Shown: positions 1 through 9,144, numbered from the stretch's first letter. The stretch is DNA of 42,643 bases from Lachnospiraceae bacterium (GCA_017614155.1 JAGACK010000005.1:1-42643), one strand, 5' to 3'. Numbers and translations are program-made. The notes: a model not told the origin generated them from the sequence alone.

Positions 1-8
1 ACAAAGAG

Positions 9-119
9 GCTGTGGTTGGAGCCTTTCAATAACCGTCTAAGCGGTAGGAGACAAAAACCAATCCACAGCATCTTCAACAGCATACCCTATACCTATAGAA
101 AAGGTAAAGAATGGGTATG
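9..119 (+). promoter_or_regulatory. Structured 5' leader of glyA, class not identified
   Basis: Two stem-loops lie between the window edge and glyA. In the first, GCTGTGGTTGG (9-19) pairs with CCAATCCACAGC (58-69) with one bulged base. It encloses a small hairpin, ACCG (32-35) with CGGT (42-45), and unpaired purine-rich stretches. In the second, CATACCC (81-87) pairs with GGGTATG (113-119) around an inner TACC/GGTA pair. No T-run follows the second hairpin, so it does not look like an intrinsic terminator. The first element has the look of a small aptamer, but it does not match my memory of the glycine, THF, ZTP or SAM riboswitch consensus sequences. Its 5' side may be cut by the window edge. 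A regulatory role is inference. Confidence 0.45.
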
Positions 120-142
120 ACTATATAATACGAGGAGACAAT

Positions 143-1381
143 ATGTACAGTATTGATGAAGTGCGCGCTGTAGATCCTGAGATCGCAGATGCGATCGAAG
201 ACGAATTAAAGAGACAGGACAGCCATATTGAGCTGATAGCATCCGAGAACTGGACCAGCAAGGCAGTTATGGCTGCGATGGGAAGTCCGCTTACCAACAA
301 ATATGCGGAAGGCTATCCGGGACACAGATACTACGGCGGCTGCCAGTGTGTGGATGTAGTAGAGGATCTGGCCCGGGAGAGGGCAAAAAAGCTTTTTGGC
401 TGCGAATATGCAAATGTTCAGCCTCATTCCGGGGCTCAGGCAAACATGGCAGTGTTCTTTGCCATGATGCAGCCCGGAGACACTTTCATGGGAATGAACC
501 TTGATCAGGGAGGCCACCTCTCTCATGGTTCGCCGGTAAATTTCTCGGGATCATATTTTAAATGCGTTCCGTATGGCGTGAATGATGACGGCTTCATTGA
601 CTACGACGAGGTACTGCGTATAGCAAAAGAATGCAGGCCGAAGATGATAGTCGCAGGAGCATCGGCTTATGCAAGGACCATCGATTTTAAGAAGTTCAGG
701 GAGATAGCCGATGAAGTCGGCGCGTATCTCATGGTGGACATGGCGCACATTGCCGGACTGGTTGCGGGAGGACAGCATCCGACGCCGATAGGTATTGCCG
801 ATGTCGTTACGACCACTACCCACAAGACCCTTCGCGGGCCCAGGGGAGGTCTCATCCTTTCAAGCCAGGAAGCGGCGGATAAGTTCAAGTTCAACAAGTG
901 TGTATTCCCAGGCATCCAGGGCGGACCTTTAGAGCATGTCATAGCCGGCAAGGCAGTATGCTTCAAGGAAGCCCTTGATCCTTCGTTCAGGGAATATGCA
1001 AAGAATATAGTCGACAATGCCCAGGCGCTCTGCAAGGGCCTTCTTGACAGGGGCCTTTCCATAGTATCGGGCGGGACGGACAATCATCTGATGCTCCTAA
1101 ATCTTGTGCCCCAGAACCTTACAGGCAAGGAGATCGAAGCGCTGCTTGATGAGGCGCATATCACGGCAAACAAGAATACTATACCGAATGATCCGCAGAA
1201 GCCTTTTGTTACGAGCGGTATCAGGCTCGGCACGCCTGCTGTTACAACGAGAGGCTTTAATACACAGGACTGCGACAAAGTCGCTGAGGCCATCTCACTT
1301 GTGGTCCTTTCTGGAAAGGACAAGGTGGAGGATGCAAAGTCCATTGTCAGGGGGCTTACCGAGAAGTACCCGCTGATCTGA
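143..1381 (+). CDS. glyA: Serine hydroxymethyltransferase
   Basis: Interconverts serine plus tetrahydrofolate with glycine plus 5,10-methylene-tetrahydrofolate; a cytosolic PLP enzyme and the main source of one-carbon units. The 412-residue product has the family's usual length. It carries the N-terminal LIASEN block (residues 31-36), the [13 protein letters not shown] segment (52-66), the HSGAQAN substrate/PLP region (95-101), and the [14 protein letters not shown] block whose K228 should hold PLP. The start is supported by a GAGGAGA ribosome binding site at 132-138. The gene stands alone, with a structured leader upstream and a strong terminator downstream. Assignment is secure. Confidence 0.97.
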   Translation: MYSIDEVRAVDPEIADAIEDELKRQDSHIELIASENWTSKAVMAAMGSPLTNKYAEGYPGHRYYGGCQCVDVVEDLARERAKKLFGCEYANVQPHSGAQANMAVFFAMMQPGDTFMGMNLDQGGHLSHGSPVNFSGSYFKCVPYGVNDDGFIDYDEVLRIAKECRPKMIVAGASAYARTIDFKKFREIADEVGAYLMVDMAHIAGLVAGGQHPTPIGIADVVTTTTHKTLRGPRGGLILSSQEAADKFKFNKCVFPGIQGGPLEHVIAGKAVCFKEALDPSFREYAKNIVDNAQALCKGLLDRGLSIVSGGTDNHLMLLNLVPQNLTGKEIEALLDEAHITANKNTIPNDPQKPFVTSGIRLGTPAVTTRGFNTQDCDKVAEAISLVVLSGKDKVEDAKSIVRGLTEKYPLI

Positions 1382-1402
1382 CGAAAGTCTGAATTGTTAT
1401 CC

Positions 1403-1440
1403 ACCCACCCGGAAAACAGTTTTCCGGGTGGGTTACTGTT
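1403..1440 (+). terminator. Intrinsic terminator after glyA
   Basis: A perfect 14-bp stem, ACCCACCCGGAAAA (1403-1416) and TTTTCCGGGTGGGT (1420-1433), closes a 3-nt CAG loop and is followed by TACTGTTT. The T-tract is imperfect but the stem is very stable. Confidence 0.85.
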
Positions 1441-1512
1441 TAGGAACCTGCATAGTTTTGAATTGTTTCATCTTTGATTGTTTGAAGGTTTTTGTTCACC
1501 TGAGTATATGAT

Positions 1513-2886
1513 ATGGTCTTCAGCAGTTTAGTTTTTATTTTTCGCTTTTTGCCCGTATTCTTCATAATCTACTTTCTGGCTCCCGCAAAATTCAGGAATT
1601 TTGTCCTTTTTGTCGGAAGCATAGTTTTCTATGCCTTCGGAGAACTGAAATATACGGTTCTCATCCTGCTTTCCGTGATAATAAACTACATGATCGCAAG
1701 ACTCATGGACGCAAAGGGCGCAGGACCGGGAAGGAGAAAACTCCTGCTCGTGCTGGATGTCATCTACAATGTTGGTATTCTTGTCGTTTTCAAATATTCG
1801 GCATTTATCATAAATACGATAAACGGTGCCACGGGGCTTGAGCTTCCTGTGCCGGAACTCGTATTGCCGCTCGGTATCAGTTTTTATACCTTCCAGATCA
1901 TGTCCTATGTGATAGATGTATATAAAAAGGATGCCGCAGCGGAAAGGTCTTTTATCGATATGGGTACATATCTGATGATGTTTCCCCAGCTTATCGCAGG
2001 TCCGATCGTGGTCTATTCCGATGTTGCCATGGCACTGAAGGCCAGGAAAGTCGATCTTTCCGGATTTGAGGAAGGACTGAAGATCTTCATCCTGGGACTT
2101 GGCAGCAAGGTGCTCCTTGCAAATCCGTTCGGCAGCATCTGGGACAGCACCGGCATGGGAGGCTACGATGTGATGTCCACGCCCCTGGCCTGGATCGGAG
2201 CGATCGCATATACATTCCAGATCTATTTTGATTTTAACGGATACTCCCTCATGGCCATCGGTCTTGGAAGGATGCTGGGATTTACTTTCCCAAAGAACTT
2301 CAATCACCCTTATACTGCAAGATCGGTGAGCGATTTCTGGAAACGCTGGCATATATCGCTTACATCATGGTTCCGTCAGTATCTGTACATTCCCATGGGG
2401 GGCAACAGGAAGGGAAGGTTCAGGACATATCTGAACCTGCTCATAGTCTGGTTCATTACCGGACTCTGGCACGGAGCCAGCTGGAATTTTGTGCTCTGGG
2501 GTCTGTATTATTTTGTGCTCATTTTATTGGAAAGGCTTTTCCTCGGGAAGGTCCTGAAGAACTCATATGTGATATCAAGGATCTATACCATGATCGCAGT
2601 GATCTGCGGCTGGGTGATATTTGCTGTAGAGGATATCTCACATGTGAAGATGTATCTTTCGAGGATGTTTACCCTTCATTACAGTGACGATTACAGGGAG
2701 AATCTGATAACCATAATCCTGCTTTTCATCGCAGGAACGGTTTTTTCGACACCGGTATTCTCTCCGTGGTTTCGAAGAAACAAAAACAAGGCATCAGGGA
2801 TCATCGTGTTATTCATAATATTCTGGGCATCCGTAACGATGCTTGTTGACAGCGCATATAATCCGTTTTTGTATTTCAGGTTTTAA
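1513..2886 (+). CDS. MBOAT family membrane-bound O-acyltransferase (AlgI/DltB-like)
   Basis: A 457-residue polytopic membrane protein with about ten hydrophobic segments. Family hallmarks are present: PLGISFYTFQ near residue 119, the conserved block around FWKRWHISLTSWFRQYLYIP with H280, and the catalytic-type histidine H320 in GLWHGASW. Members move acyl groups (usually acetyl) across the membrane onto extracellular polysaccharides or teichoic acids. It is followed five bases later by an SGNH-fold extracytoplasmic protein, the arrangement of AlgI with AlgJ/AlgX-like partners, so a surface-polymer acylation pair is likely. There is no obvious Shine-Dalgarno sequence before the ATG at 1513, and an alternative start is not ruled out. 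The acceptor polymer cannot be read from the sequence. Confidence 0.9.
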   Translation: MVFSSLVFIFRFLPVFFIIYFLAPAKFRNFVLFVGSIVFYAFGELKYTVLILLSVIINYMIARLMDAKGAGPGRRKLLLVLDVIYNVGILVVFKYSAFIINTINGATGLELPVPELVLPLGISFYTFQIMSYVIDVYKKDAAAERSFIDMGTYLMMFPQLIAGPIVVYSDVAMALKARKVDLSGFEEGLKIFILGLGSKVLLANPFGSIWDSTGMGGYDVMSTPLAWIGAIAYTFQIYFDFNGYSLMAIGLGRMLGFTFPKNFNHPYTARSVSDFWKRWHISLTSWFRQYLYIPMGGNRKGRFRTYLNLLIVWFITGLWHGASWNFVLWGLYYFVLILLERLFLGKVLKNSYVISRIYTMIAVICGWVIFAVEDISHVKMYLSRMFTLHYSDDYRENLITIILLFIAGTVFSTPVFSPWFRRNKNKASGIIVLFIIFWASVTMLVDSAYNPFLYFRF

Positions 2887-2891
2887 AAGAA

Positions 2892-4163
2892 ATGAAAAAA
2901 AATCCATTGCTTCTGATTATCATAATTTCATCCCTGCTTCTGACCGTCCCGGGCGTTTTATTAAATCTCGGGCTTATTCAGACGACCGAAAGCTACAATT
3001 ACAGCATTGAAAAGGTGGCATCCTCGAGCACCATCCATGAGATAAAGACCCTGGCTTCCGGGATGATAACAAGGCTGACAAGGAACAGGTCGAGCGCATT
3101 GGTGGAGGAGACTCTTGAGGGCATCCCTCAGGATCATCCGGATAATATTCCGGATCTTGCGGAATATGTAAAAACTCCTGAAGAGGACGGGACTGCGCCC
3201 GGCGGGAAAAAGCCCGAAAACGGATCTTCGGATGGCAGGGAAAACGACGCGGGAGATGGAGACACTGCATCCGTTTCCTCTGATGAGGCATCAGACAGCG
3301 TATATCCTCCCCCGGAGTGGTATGATCCGGATTTCATTCCGGGGAAATATGCCGCAAATCCACTGTGGGCTACAGTTGATGATGACTATTTCCTGGATGC
3401 CTGTTTCATCGGAGATTCAAGGACAAAGGGGTTCGGAATGTATTCCGGGCTTACTACGACTACCTATGCGAAGGTCGGCCTTCAGCTTTACAAGGTCTTT
3501 GATGACAGGGTTGTTGATACGGTTGACGGCAAGCTGACCGTGCCGGAGGCTCTGGCTGTCGGTCCGCAGTTTGGAAAGATCTATCTGATGTTCGGCCTCA
3601 ACGAGATGGGGTGGGGCAATGATGATATGTTCATCGAAAAATACTACAACCTCATCGATACCATCAAGGCGCTTCAGCCGGGAGCCATCATCTATGTACA
3701 GGAGGTCATCCATGTTTCAAAGAAAAAGATGACCGAATCGCCGACATTCAGAAACGACAGGATAGACCAGAGAAATGAACTGCTCAGGCAGATGGCCGAA
3801 AATGAGAGCGTCTATTTTATCAGACTGAATGATGTGTTCACGGATGAAGAGGGCAATCTTCCCGATGGATATTCCTTTGACGGAGTTCATATGTCCGGAG
3901 CAACCATCCAGATATGGAAGGATTATCTGAAGACCCATGCCATCACTCCTGAAACGGCGATGAAACCTGCTCCTGAAGAGCCTGAAGAGCCCGAAGAGCA
4001 AGAGTCTGCGCCGGAAGAACCTGCACCGGAGCCTGAGCAGGAGCCTGCCAGGGATCCCGTCACAGGCCTGCCCATAGATCCGGCCACCGGTTTCCCGATA
4101 GATCCGGCATCAGGCCTGCCGATAGATCCGGCCACCGGCCAGCCCGCAGTCCCTGCAAACTGA
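2892..4163 (+). CDS. Membrane-anchored SGNH/GDSL-type hydrolase-like protein with repeat tail
   Basis: The 423-residue product starts with a hydrophobic anchor (residues 5-28), then an acidic Ser/Gly/Pro-rich linker (95-145), then an SGNH-fold domain (about 165-350). The blocks are FIGDSRTKGF with nucleophile S176, FGLNEMGW with N237 as the block III Asn, and FDGVHMSG with D330 and H333 as the catalytic pair. The C-terminus is low complexity: an EEPEEPEE stretch, then four 8-residue units of the type ATGLPIDP (390-421), which resemble a wall-spanning stalk. It is probably co-expressed with the upstream MBOAT gene and may deacylate or complete acyl transfer outside the membrane. Family is confident; direction of the reaction is not. 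Confidence 0.82.
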   Translation: MKKNPLLLIIIISSLLLTVPGVLLNLGLIQTTESYNYSIEKVASSSTIHEIKTLASGMITRLTRNRSSALVEETLEGIPQDHPDNIPDLAEYVKTPEEDGTAPGGKKPENGSSDGRENDAGDGDTASVSSDEASDSVYPPPEWYDPDFIPGKYAANPLWATVDDDYFLDACFIGDSRTKGFGMYSGLTTTTYAKVGLQLYKVFDDRVVDTVDGKLTVPEALAVGPQFGKIYLMFGLNEMGWGNDDMFIEKYYNLIDTIKALQPGAIIYVQEVIHVSKKKMTESPTFRNDRIDQRNELLRQMAENESVYFIRLNDVFTDEEGNLPDGYSFDGVHMSGATIQIWKDYLKTHAITPETAMKPAPEEPEEPEEQESAPEEPAPEPEQEPARDPVTGLPIDPATGFPIDPASGLPIDPATGQPAVPAN

Positions 4164-4186
4164 AAATTCATATCAGCTAAAATCCC

Positions 4187-4391
4187 CCCCAATCCAACCT
4201 CGAGCGGGCATCGGAAACACTCATATGCCCCAATCCCGATGCCCGGATCAGAAAAAAAACCCCAATCCAACCTCGAGCGGGCATCGGAATTACTGATATA
4301 CCCCAATCCCGATGCCCGAATCAGAAAAAATCCCCCAATCCAGCCTCGAGCGGGCATCGGAAACACTCATATACCCCAATCCCGATGCCCT
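4187..4391. repeat. Three tandem copies of a 73-bp hairpin-forming repeat
   Basis: Units begin with CCCCAATCC at 4187, 4260 and 4333, an exact 73-bp period. Each contains CCTCGAG, then the inverted arms CGGGCATCGG and CCGATGCCCG (4205-4214 with 4236-4245 in the first copy), a second CCCCAAT inside the loop, and (copies 1 and 2) an A-rich tail. Copies differ at only a few bases, mostly in the loop. The third copy ends with CCCTGACCAGC instead of the A-tract. The array fills almost all of the gap between the SGNH gene and the nuclease-like gene. Confidence 0.95.
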
Positions 4392-4447
4392 GACCAGCAA
4401 ACTACATCACATCATTAATCAAATCAGCAGAAAAAAGGAGAAACAAA

Positions 4448-5281
4448 ATGCAAAAACAGAACAGAGCACAGTTTATTACACCGTCCAATCTGTACACAGA
4501 GGCAGAAAAAAGATACAGAGAATTGATAAGGGTAAAGGAAGATAGAGAGCACGCCCTGTCAAAGGCTCCGGCCGGGAAGATACACATTGTAACAGGAAAT
4601 AATCGTACACAGTATTATCTGAGAGTCAGGCCGTCAGACAGGAGCGGCACCTATATGCCAAAAACCGATCCGGAAAAGATAAGGATATACACACAGAAAG
4701 CATATGACGAAAAGATCGTCAGACTGCTGGACAGGGAGATATCTGCCTTGGATGATTATCTGCATCATGCCGGACAAACAGAGGATCTGATCCGAAGGGT
4801 ATATTCCGAACGTCCGCAGGAGGCAAGAGAATACATAGATCCTGTTGATATCCCGGATGAAGACTATGTCAGGATCTGGATGGAACAGGTATACGAGAGA
4901 AAGGAGATATCCGAGGATTTACCGGTCTATGAGACCGAACGAGGCGAAAGAGTGAGATCAAAATCTGAGCTGACAATAGCAAATGCGCTTGCAAAACACA
5001 GGATACCATACAAATATGAATGTCCGATGATACTAAAAAATGGACGGAAGATACATCCTGATTTTACTGTTCTCAATGTGAAAAAGAGAAAGCAGTTGTA
5101 CTGGGAACACAGAGGCATGATGGACGATCCTTCATATGCAAAGCACTCTGTAGACAGGATAAAGCAGTATATGAAAAACGGGATCATGATCGGAAAGGAT
5201 CTGATCATTACCGAAGAAAGCGCGGCAGCTCCGCTTGGCACTGACGAGATAGAAGCCGTAATAAAAAGTTTCTTCCTTTGA
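4448..5281 (+). CDS. PD-(D/E)XK nuclease-like protein of unknown role
   Basis: A 277-residue soluble protein with a good ribosome binding site (AAGGAGAA) just before the ATG. The N-terminal half (1-150) is charged and mostly helical, with no recognised domain. The C-terminal half looks like a restriction-endonuclease-type fold: E174 in RSKSELTIANAL, a beta-hairpin, D205 in HPDFTV, then E220-H221 in YWEHRG. This reads as E...D...ExH, with His or Arg in place of the usual catalytic Lys, followed by a helix with K233 and Y241. Similar cores with a WEHxG motif occur in uncharacterised Firmicutes proteins. No methylase or other defence partner is adjacent. The gene is bracketed by two different tandem repeats that share AATCCAAC. 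Nuclease activity is inferred, not shown. Confidence 0.65.
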   Translation: MQKQNRAQFITPSNLYTEAEKRYRELIRVKEDREHALSKAPAGKIHIVTGNNRTQYYLRVRPSDRSGTYMPKTDPEKIRIYTQKAYDEKIVRLLDREISALDDYLHHAGQTEDLIRRVYSERPQEAREYIDPVDIPDEDYVRIWMEQVYERKEISEDLPVYETERGERVRSKSELTIANALAKHRIPYKYECPMILKNGRKIHPDFTVLNVKKRKQLYWEHRGMMDDPSYAKHSVDRIKQYMKNGIMIGKDLIITEESAAAPLGTDEIEAVIKSFFL

Positions 5282-5300
5282 CGGCATTAAATCCCGGCAT

Positions 5301-5362
5301 CAAATCCAACTCTCAAATCCAACTCTCAAATCCAACTCTCAAATCCAACTCTCAAATCCAAC
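5301..5362. repeat. 13-bp tandem repeat, four full copies plus a partial
   Basis: CAAATCCAACTCT repeats at 5301, 5314, 5327 and 5340, with a truncated copy at 5353-5362. It begins directly after CCCGGCAT, which resembles the arms of the upstream 73-bp repeat, and its core AATCCAAC also occurs in that repeat. It lies 20 bases after the nuclease-like gene's stop codon. Confidence 0.95.
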
Positions 5363-5465
5363 ATTGCAAAAGACCTTTTTATCACAATACTGTATATGAT
5401 AGAATAAATCCTGATGAGTTACCCGGACAACATATCAGCAGAAAGGATTTTTGAAAGGAGTTTTC

Positions 5466-6644
5466 ATGGATAATTTTGAGTTTTATCTGCCCACCAAAGT
5501 GATCTTCGGAAAGGACACCGCTTCTGAAACAGGAAGACTTGCAAAGGAAGCCGGATGCAAAAAGGTCTTTATAGTGTACGGAAGCGACCGCGTAAAAAAG
5601 GACGGTCTTCTGAACACGGTAGAAAAGTCTCTTATAGAAAACGGGATATCTTATGAAGAATTCGGAGGAGTGAAACCGAACCCGCTGCTTTCACATGCCG
5701 AGCTTGGCGTGAAAAAAGCCCGTGATTTCGGTGCGGATCTGATCCTCGGAGTCGGCGGCGGAAGTGTCATCGACACCGCAAAGGGCATCGCTCACGGTCT
5801 TGCAAATCCGGATGTTTCACTCTGGGATTTTTGGACAAAAAAAGCCTCCGTCGAAAGATCGACTCCGGTCGGCGCGGTACTCACAATACCCGCTGCAGGT
5901 TCTGAAATGAGCGATTCCGCAGTCCTTACAAATGAGGAAACCGGGGAAAAATACGGGGTCAATTCGCCGTTTAACCGCTGTATATTTGCCGTAGAGGATC
6001 CGTCTCTTGCAAAGACTCTTCCGGAATGGCAGATAAAAAACGGCATCGTGGATATCATGATGCATACCATGGAAAGATATTTCATATCCGGCGTGACAGC
6101 CGATCTTACCGACCGCATAGCTGAGGGTGTAATAAAAACGACCCGTGACAGCGGACTGAAGGTATTGAACGATCCGGAAGACTATGATGCCATGGCGGAT
6201 CTGTGGTGGTGTTCATCCCTGTCCCACAACAATCTGACCGAATGCGGCAGGGGAAAAGATTTTTCGGTACACAAGATAGGCATGGCTCTGTCGGCCTTTT
6301 ATGATTATACCCATGGCGCGACCCTGAGCGCCGTCTGGGGATCCTGGGCAAGATATCTCTATAAAGACTGCCTGGACAGATTTGCAAAATATGCCCGTAT
6401 GGTCTGGGATATCAAAGAAGATGATGATGAGAAGGCAGCCTTAAAAGGCATAGAAGCCACAGAGGATTTCTACCGTTCTATCGGGATGCCCGCATCCCTT
6501 CACGAGCTCGGTCTGACTGAGCCTGATGATGAAACGCTGAGAAAGCTTGCGATGCATGCGACCATTAATGATACGATGAAGCTTTCGAGGATCCGTCCTC
6601 TGACCGCATCGGATGTGGTCGAGATCTATAAAATGGCAAAATGA
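5466..6644 (+). CDS. Iron-containing alcohol dehydrogenase, butanol dehydrogenase (BdhA/YugJ)-like
   Basis: A 392-residue group III alcohol dehydrogenase that would reduce aldehydes to alcohols with NAD(P)H in the cytosol. The dinucleotide loop is GVGGGSVIDTAK (95-106) and the substrate/phosphate region is PAAGSEMSDSAVLTNEETGEK (142-162). Expected metal ligands are all visible: D196, H200, H269 and H283. I chose the ATG at 5466 because GAAAGGAG lies just upstream (5453-5460); the frame stays open upstream only to a TTG that overlaps this site. It stands alone and is convergent with the next gene, whose stop is seven bases away. Substrate is unknown; butyraldehyde or acetaldehyde reduction is the family expectation. 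Confidence 0.92.
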   Translation: MDNFEFYLPTKVIFGKDTASETGRLAKEAGCKKVFIVYGSDRVKKDGLLNTVEKSLIENGISYEEFGGVKPNPLLSHAELGVKKARDFGADLILGVGGGSVIDTAKGIAHGLANPDVSLWDFWTKKASVERSTPVGAVLTIPAAGSEMSDSAVLTNEETGEKYGVNSPFNRCIFAVEDPSLAKTLPEWQIKNGIVDIMMHTMERYFISGVTADLTDRIAEGVIKTTRDSGLKVLNDPEDYDAMADLWWCSSLSHNNLTECGRGKDFSVHKIGMALSAFYDYTHGATLSAVWGSWARYLYKDCLDRFAKYARMVWDIKEDDDEKAALKGIEATEDFYRSIGMPASLHELGLTEPDDETLRKLAMHATINDTMKLSRIRPLTASDVVEIYKMAK

Positions 6645-6651
6645 TCCCGCA

Positions 6652-9144
6652 TTATCTGAGTGCTTTCATGTTTATCCACGAAAGTGACAGCACGGCGGGA
6701 AGACAGATCATGATCGGGAAAAAGTATCTGGTATAGGTCCCGTTACATGGACCTGCCAGACAGATGAACATGATGACAAGAAGCGGCACGGTCAGCAGCA
6801 GTGAGCGGCGGTCTTTCTTATAAATATAGAAAAACAAGGCGAGGATCAGGAGCCATGTATATGATCCGATCGACAAAAACAAAGAGAGAACCGGCAGTGA
6901 AAATACGGACTCCCTTGCCTTTTCGTAGGCATAGCGGGCTTCTCTGAATACAAGCGGTCTGTACAGATTCATGCCGCTGACTCCGTGTTCGTCACAACGC
7001 GCATTAACATATACAAAGCCCCCGCCGAGACGACGCTCATATGAGTAATTTTTTGAAAGTGCCTTCCCCGGGAAATAATACTCATAATAGTTATTGATCA
7101 TTGACTGGATATAAACGCCGGGATGCTTGAAAAACATGGATCGCCAGGCCTTCAGATATACAAAAAGATCTGAGGCCGGCGATTTTATCTTAAATGTTCC
7201 TTTTACTGCATCCGATCTGACCGGGTCGTATTCTTCACCAAGAACCGCAGCATCCCAGATGGTATCTATTGCCGCATATTCTTCCGGTGATACATCATTC
7301 GGATAGTCCCGCATATATCTTGCAGTCTGCTGTATGGCTATGGACAGCGGTTCATTATATGTAGTCGGAGAGATCATATTTACCGGATAGATGATCCGGG
7401 TCAGGCAAAGATGTATGGCAATTACTATGACGGCGCCCCTGATCCAGACCGGTCTGTTCTTTCTGTCCGCAAACACATAGATGATCATCTGAACAACGGT
7501 AAAATATGCCGACTCGTTTCTGAGAACAAGAAGTATGACAAGAGTTGCGATATAGAGCGGAACCGTGGCTTTTGTTCTCTGTCTGCCGGTCAGAAGCTTC
7601 CAGAAAAGTATGATATTGATCATATAGAACGGAACATAGAGCACATCTTTGGTTATGACAAAAAGGTAGCTCTGAAAACGCGGCGATAATACAAAGAAAA
7701 GCTGTGTCGACAAAAGAAGGATATCGGATGCGGATTCTTTTGCAAGTGTCTTTATCAGATAAGAAACTGCAAGAAACATCGATACAGTCTGAATGACAGA
7801 GACCAGAAACAGCCCAAAATCTGCCGAGTGAAAAAGGTTCATGCCGAAAAGCAGAAGCCCGTGTATGAGAAGCGTATATGCTACGGGATGGCGCTGATTA
7901 AGCATCACATAGGGTGACAGCAGATTTACGGATTCGTCGCTTCCTCCGGGGATATTGAAAGCCTGAAGTATCATGTCAGCGCTGTCGCCGGTAAATATCG
8001 CCGGGTACGAGAAAATGATATAGGGGAGGTTCACGATCAGAAGCGTCGCAAACGTTACAATATAAGGATGGGACCGGAGAGCGGAAAGATAACGGTTCAG
8101 AATCCCGCAGGAGATCCTGTGATCTTCGGTTTTGCCAAGCTGATGCTCGGCGATGAAAAACAGCGCATTGATCACATAATAAAAAAAGATCAGAAGTCCC
8201 GTAAATGCCATCGCTGATTTGACCACCTGAAGATGATGCCCGAAAACAAGATCCCATGAATCCGTTTCCTGAAAAGAATACCCGAAGAGTGTGCACAGTG
8301 TAAGTATCAGGGACGGTATGCCTGTACACATTTTTTTCCGGATATCTGAAAAGCCTTTCAGACATCTGCCATATACTGCCCTATAAAAGAAAAAGAACAG
8401 CACAAAAAGCACCGGCATCAGAAGACGATCATTTCTGAACAGGGCTGTCACCTGGGATAATGGCAATGTTTCGTCTGTGTAACCGGGTTTTACGGAAAAT
8501 GCCAGGGCTGTCAGTAATGCCGGAACGATACATCCGTATTTTTGATCCGATGTCAGGAAATACACGGATAACAGAACATCCAGCGCCAAAAACCATATCA
8601 GAAGGGAAATAAAGTTTCTCCATTCATTCCACGATCCGTTTATCAGTGAAATACCGTAGATATGAATGTCACCCTGACCGTTAAAACAGATCCTCGTCTC
8701 AAGACCGGTCACATCATCATTTATTATATAATGATATGTTCCGGAGCGCCGTGTCTTGAGCAGTATCTCTTCATCCTGGGGCTCGATCTTTTCTGTCTGC
8801 TCATATGCGTACACATGAAATGACTGATCGGCATCGCACTGATAATCGATCTTTAATGTATAATCGCCTTTCGGAAGATCGATGAACGGTCCATAGATTA
8901 TCTCTGTATCCTCGTCAACAGGAAACCCGCTGTCCCTGTAGAACTGTCCTGTCATATGCCAGCCGCCGTCAGAAAAGGAAATCAAGCGTGACTGCCAGAA
9001 TTCAAGGGGAGGGGTAAGCAAAGAGGCGTTAACCCTTCTGATGCCGGCGATCAGGAGCAGGATGAAAAGGACAGACAGCTCTGATAAAAGTACAAGTCTG
9101 AAAAAACGGTTGTGCAGTAACGATCTGGCGTGGTCTTTATCCAT
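6652..9144 (-). CDS. Large polytopic membrane protein, DUF6020-like (possible GT-C glycosyltransferase)
   Basis: An 830-residue membrane protein. One N-terminal helix (about 17-37) is followed by a predicted extracytoplasmic beta-rich domain (about 45-170), then a dozen or more hydrophobic segments. Motifs recalling the DUF6020 group include FTGDSADMILQ (384-394), the NQRHPVAYTLLIHG stretch and ITKDVLY. An acidic loop residue near the start of a helix followed by conserved polar loops is the general plan of GT-C lipid-linked sugar transferases, so a role in envelope glycan or protein glycosylation is plausible but unproven. It stands alone; the ATG at 9144 has no strong Shine-Dalgarno sequence. 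Confidence 0.6.
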   Translation of the reverse strand: MDKDHARSLLHNRFFRLVLLSELSVLFILLLIAGIRRVNASLLTPPLEFWQSRLISFSDGGWHMTGQFYRDSGFPVDEDTEIIYGPFIDLPKGDYTLKIDYQCDADQSFHVYAYEQTEKIEPQDEEILLKTRRSGTYHYIINDDVTGLETRICFNGQGDIHIYGISLINGSWNEWRNFISLLIWFLALDVLLSVYFLTSDQKYGCIVPALLTALAFSVKPGYTDETLPLSQVTALFRNDRLLMPVLFVLFFFFYRAVYGRCLKGFSDIRKKMCTGIPSLILTLCTLFGYSFQETDSWDLVFGHHLQVVKSAMAFTGLLIFFYYVINALFFIAEHQLGKTEDHRISCGILNRYLSALRSHPYIVTFATLLIVNLPYIIFSYPAIFTGDSADMILQAFNIPGGSDESVNLLSPYVMLNQRHPVAYTLLIHGLLLFGMNLFHSADFGLFLVSVIQTVSMFLAVSYLIKTLAKESASDILLLSTQLFFVLSPRFQSYLFVITKDVLYVPFYMINIILFWKLLTGRQRTKATVPLYIATLVILLVLRNESAYFTVVQMIIYVFADRKNRPVWIRGAVIVIAIHLCLTRIIYPVNMISPTTYNEPLSIAIQQTARYMRDYPNDVSPEEYAAIDTIWDAAVLGEEYDPVRSDAVKGTFKIKSPASDLFVYLKAWRSMFFKHPGVYIQSMINNYYEYYFPGKALSKNYSYERRLGGGFVYVNARCDEHGVSGMNLYRPLVFREARYAYEKARESVFSLPVLSLFLSIGSYTWLLILALFFYIYKKDRRSLLLTVPLLVIMFICLAGPCNGTYTRYFFPIMICLPAVLSLSWINMKALR

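Noticed and set aside
3923-4366. Minus-strand frame spanning the SGNH tail and the 73-bp repeats
   Set aside because: The product simply mirrors the repeats (repetitive Gly/Ser sequence); no start signal or domain.
4187-4391. CRISPR array reading of the three-copy repeat
   Set aside because: The whole 73-bp unit is repeated almost identically, with no variable spacers of constant size between short repeats, and no cas genes are present.
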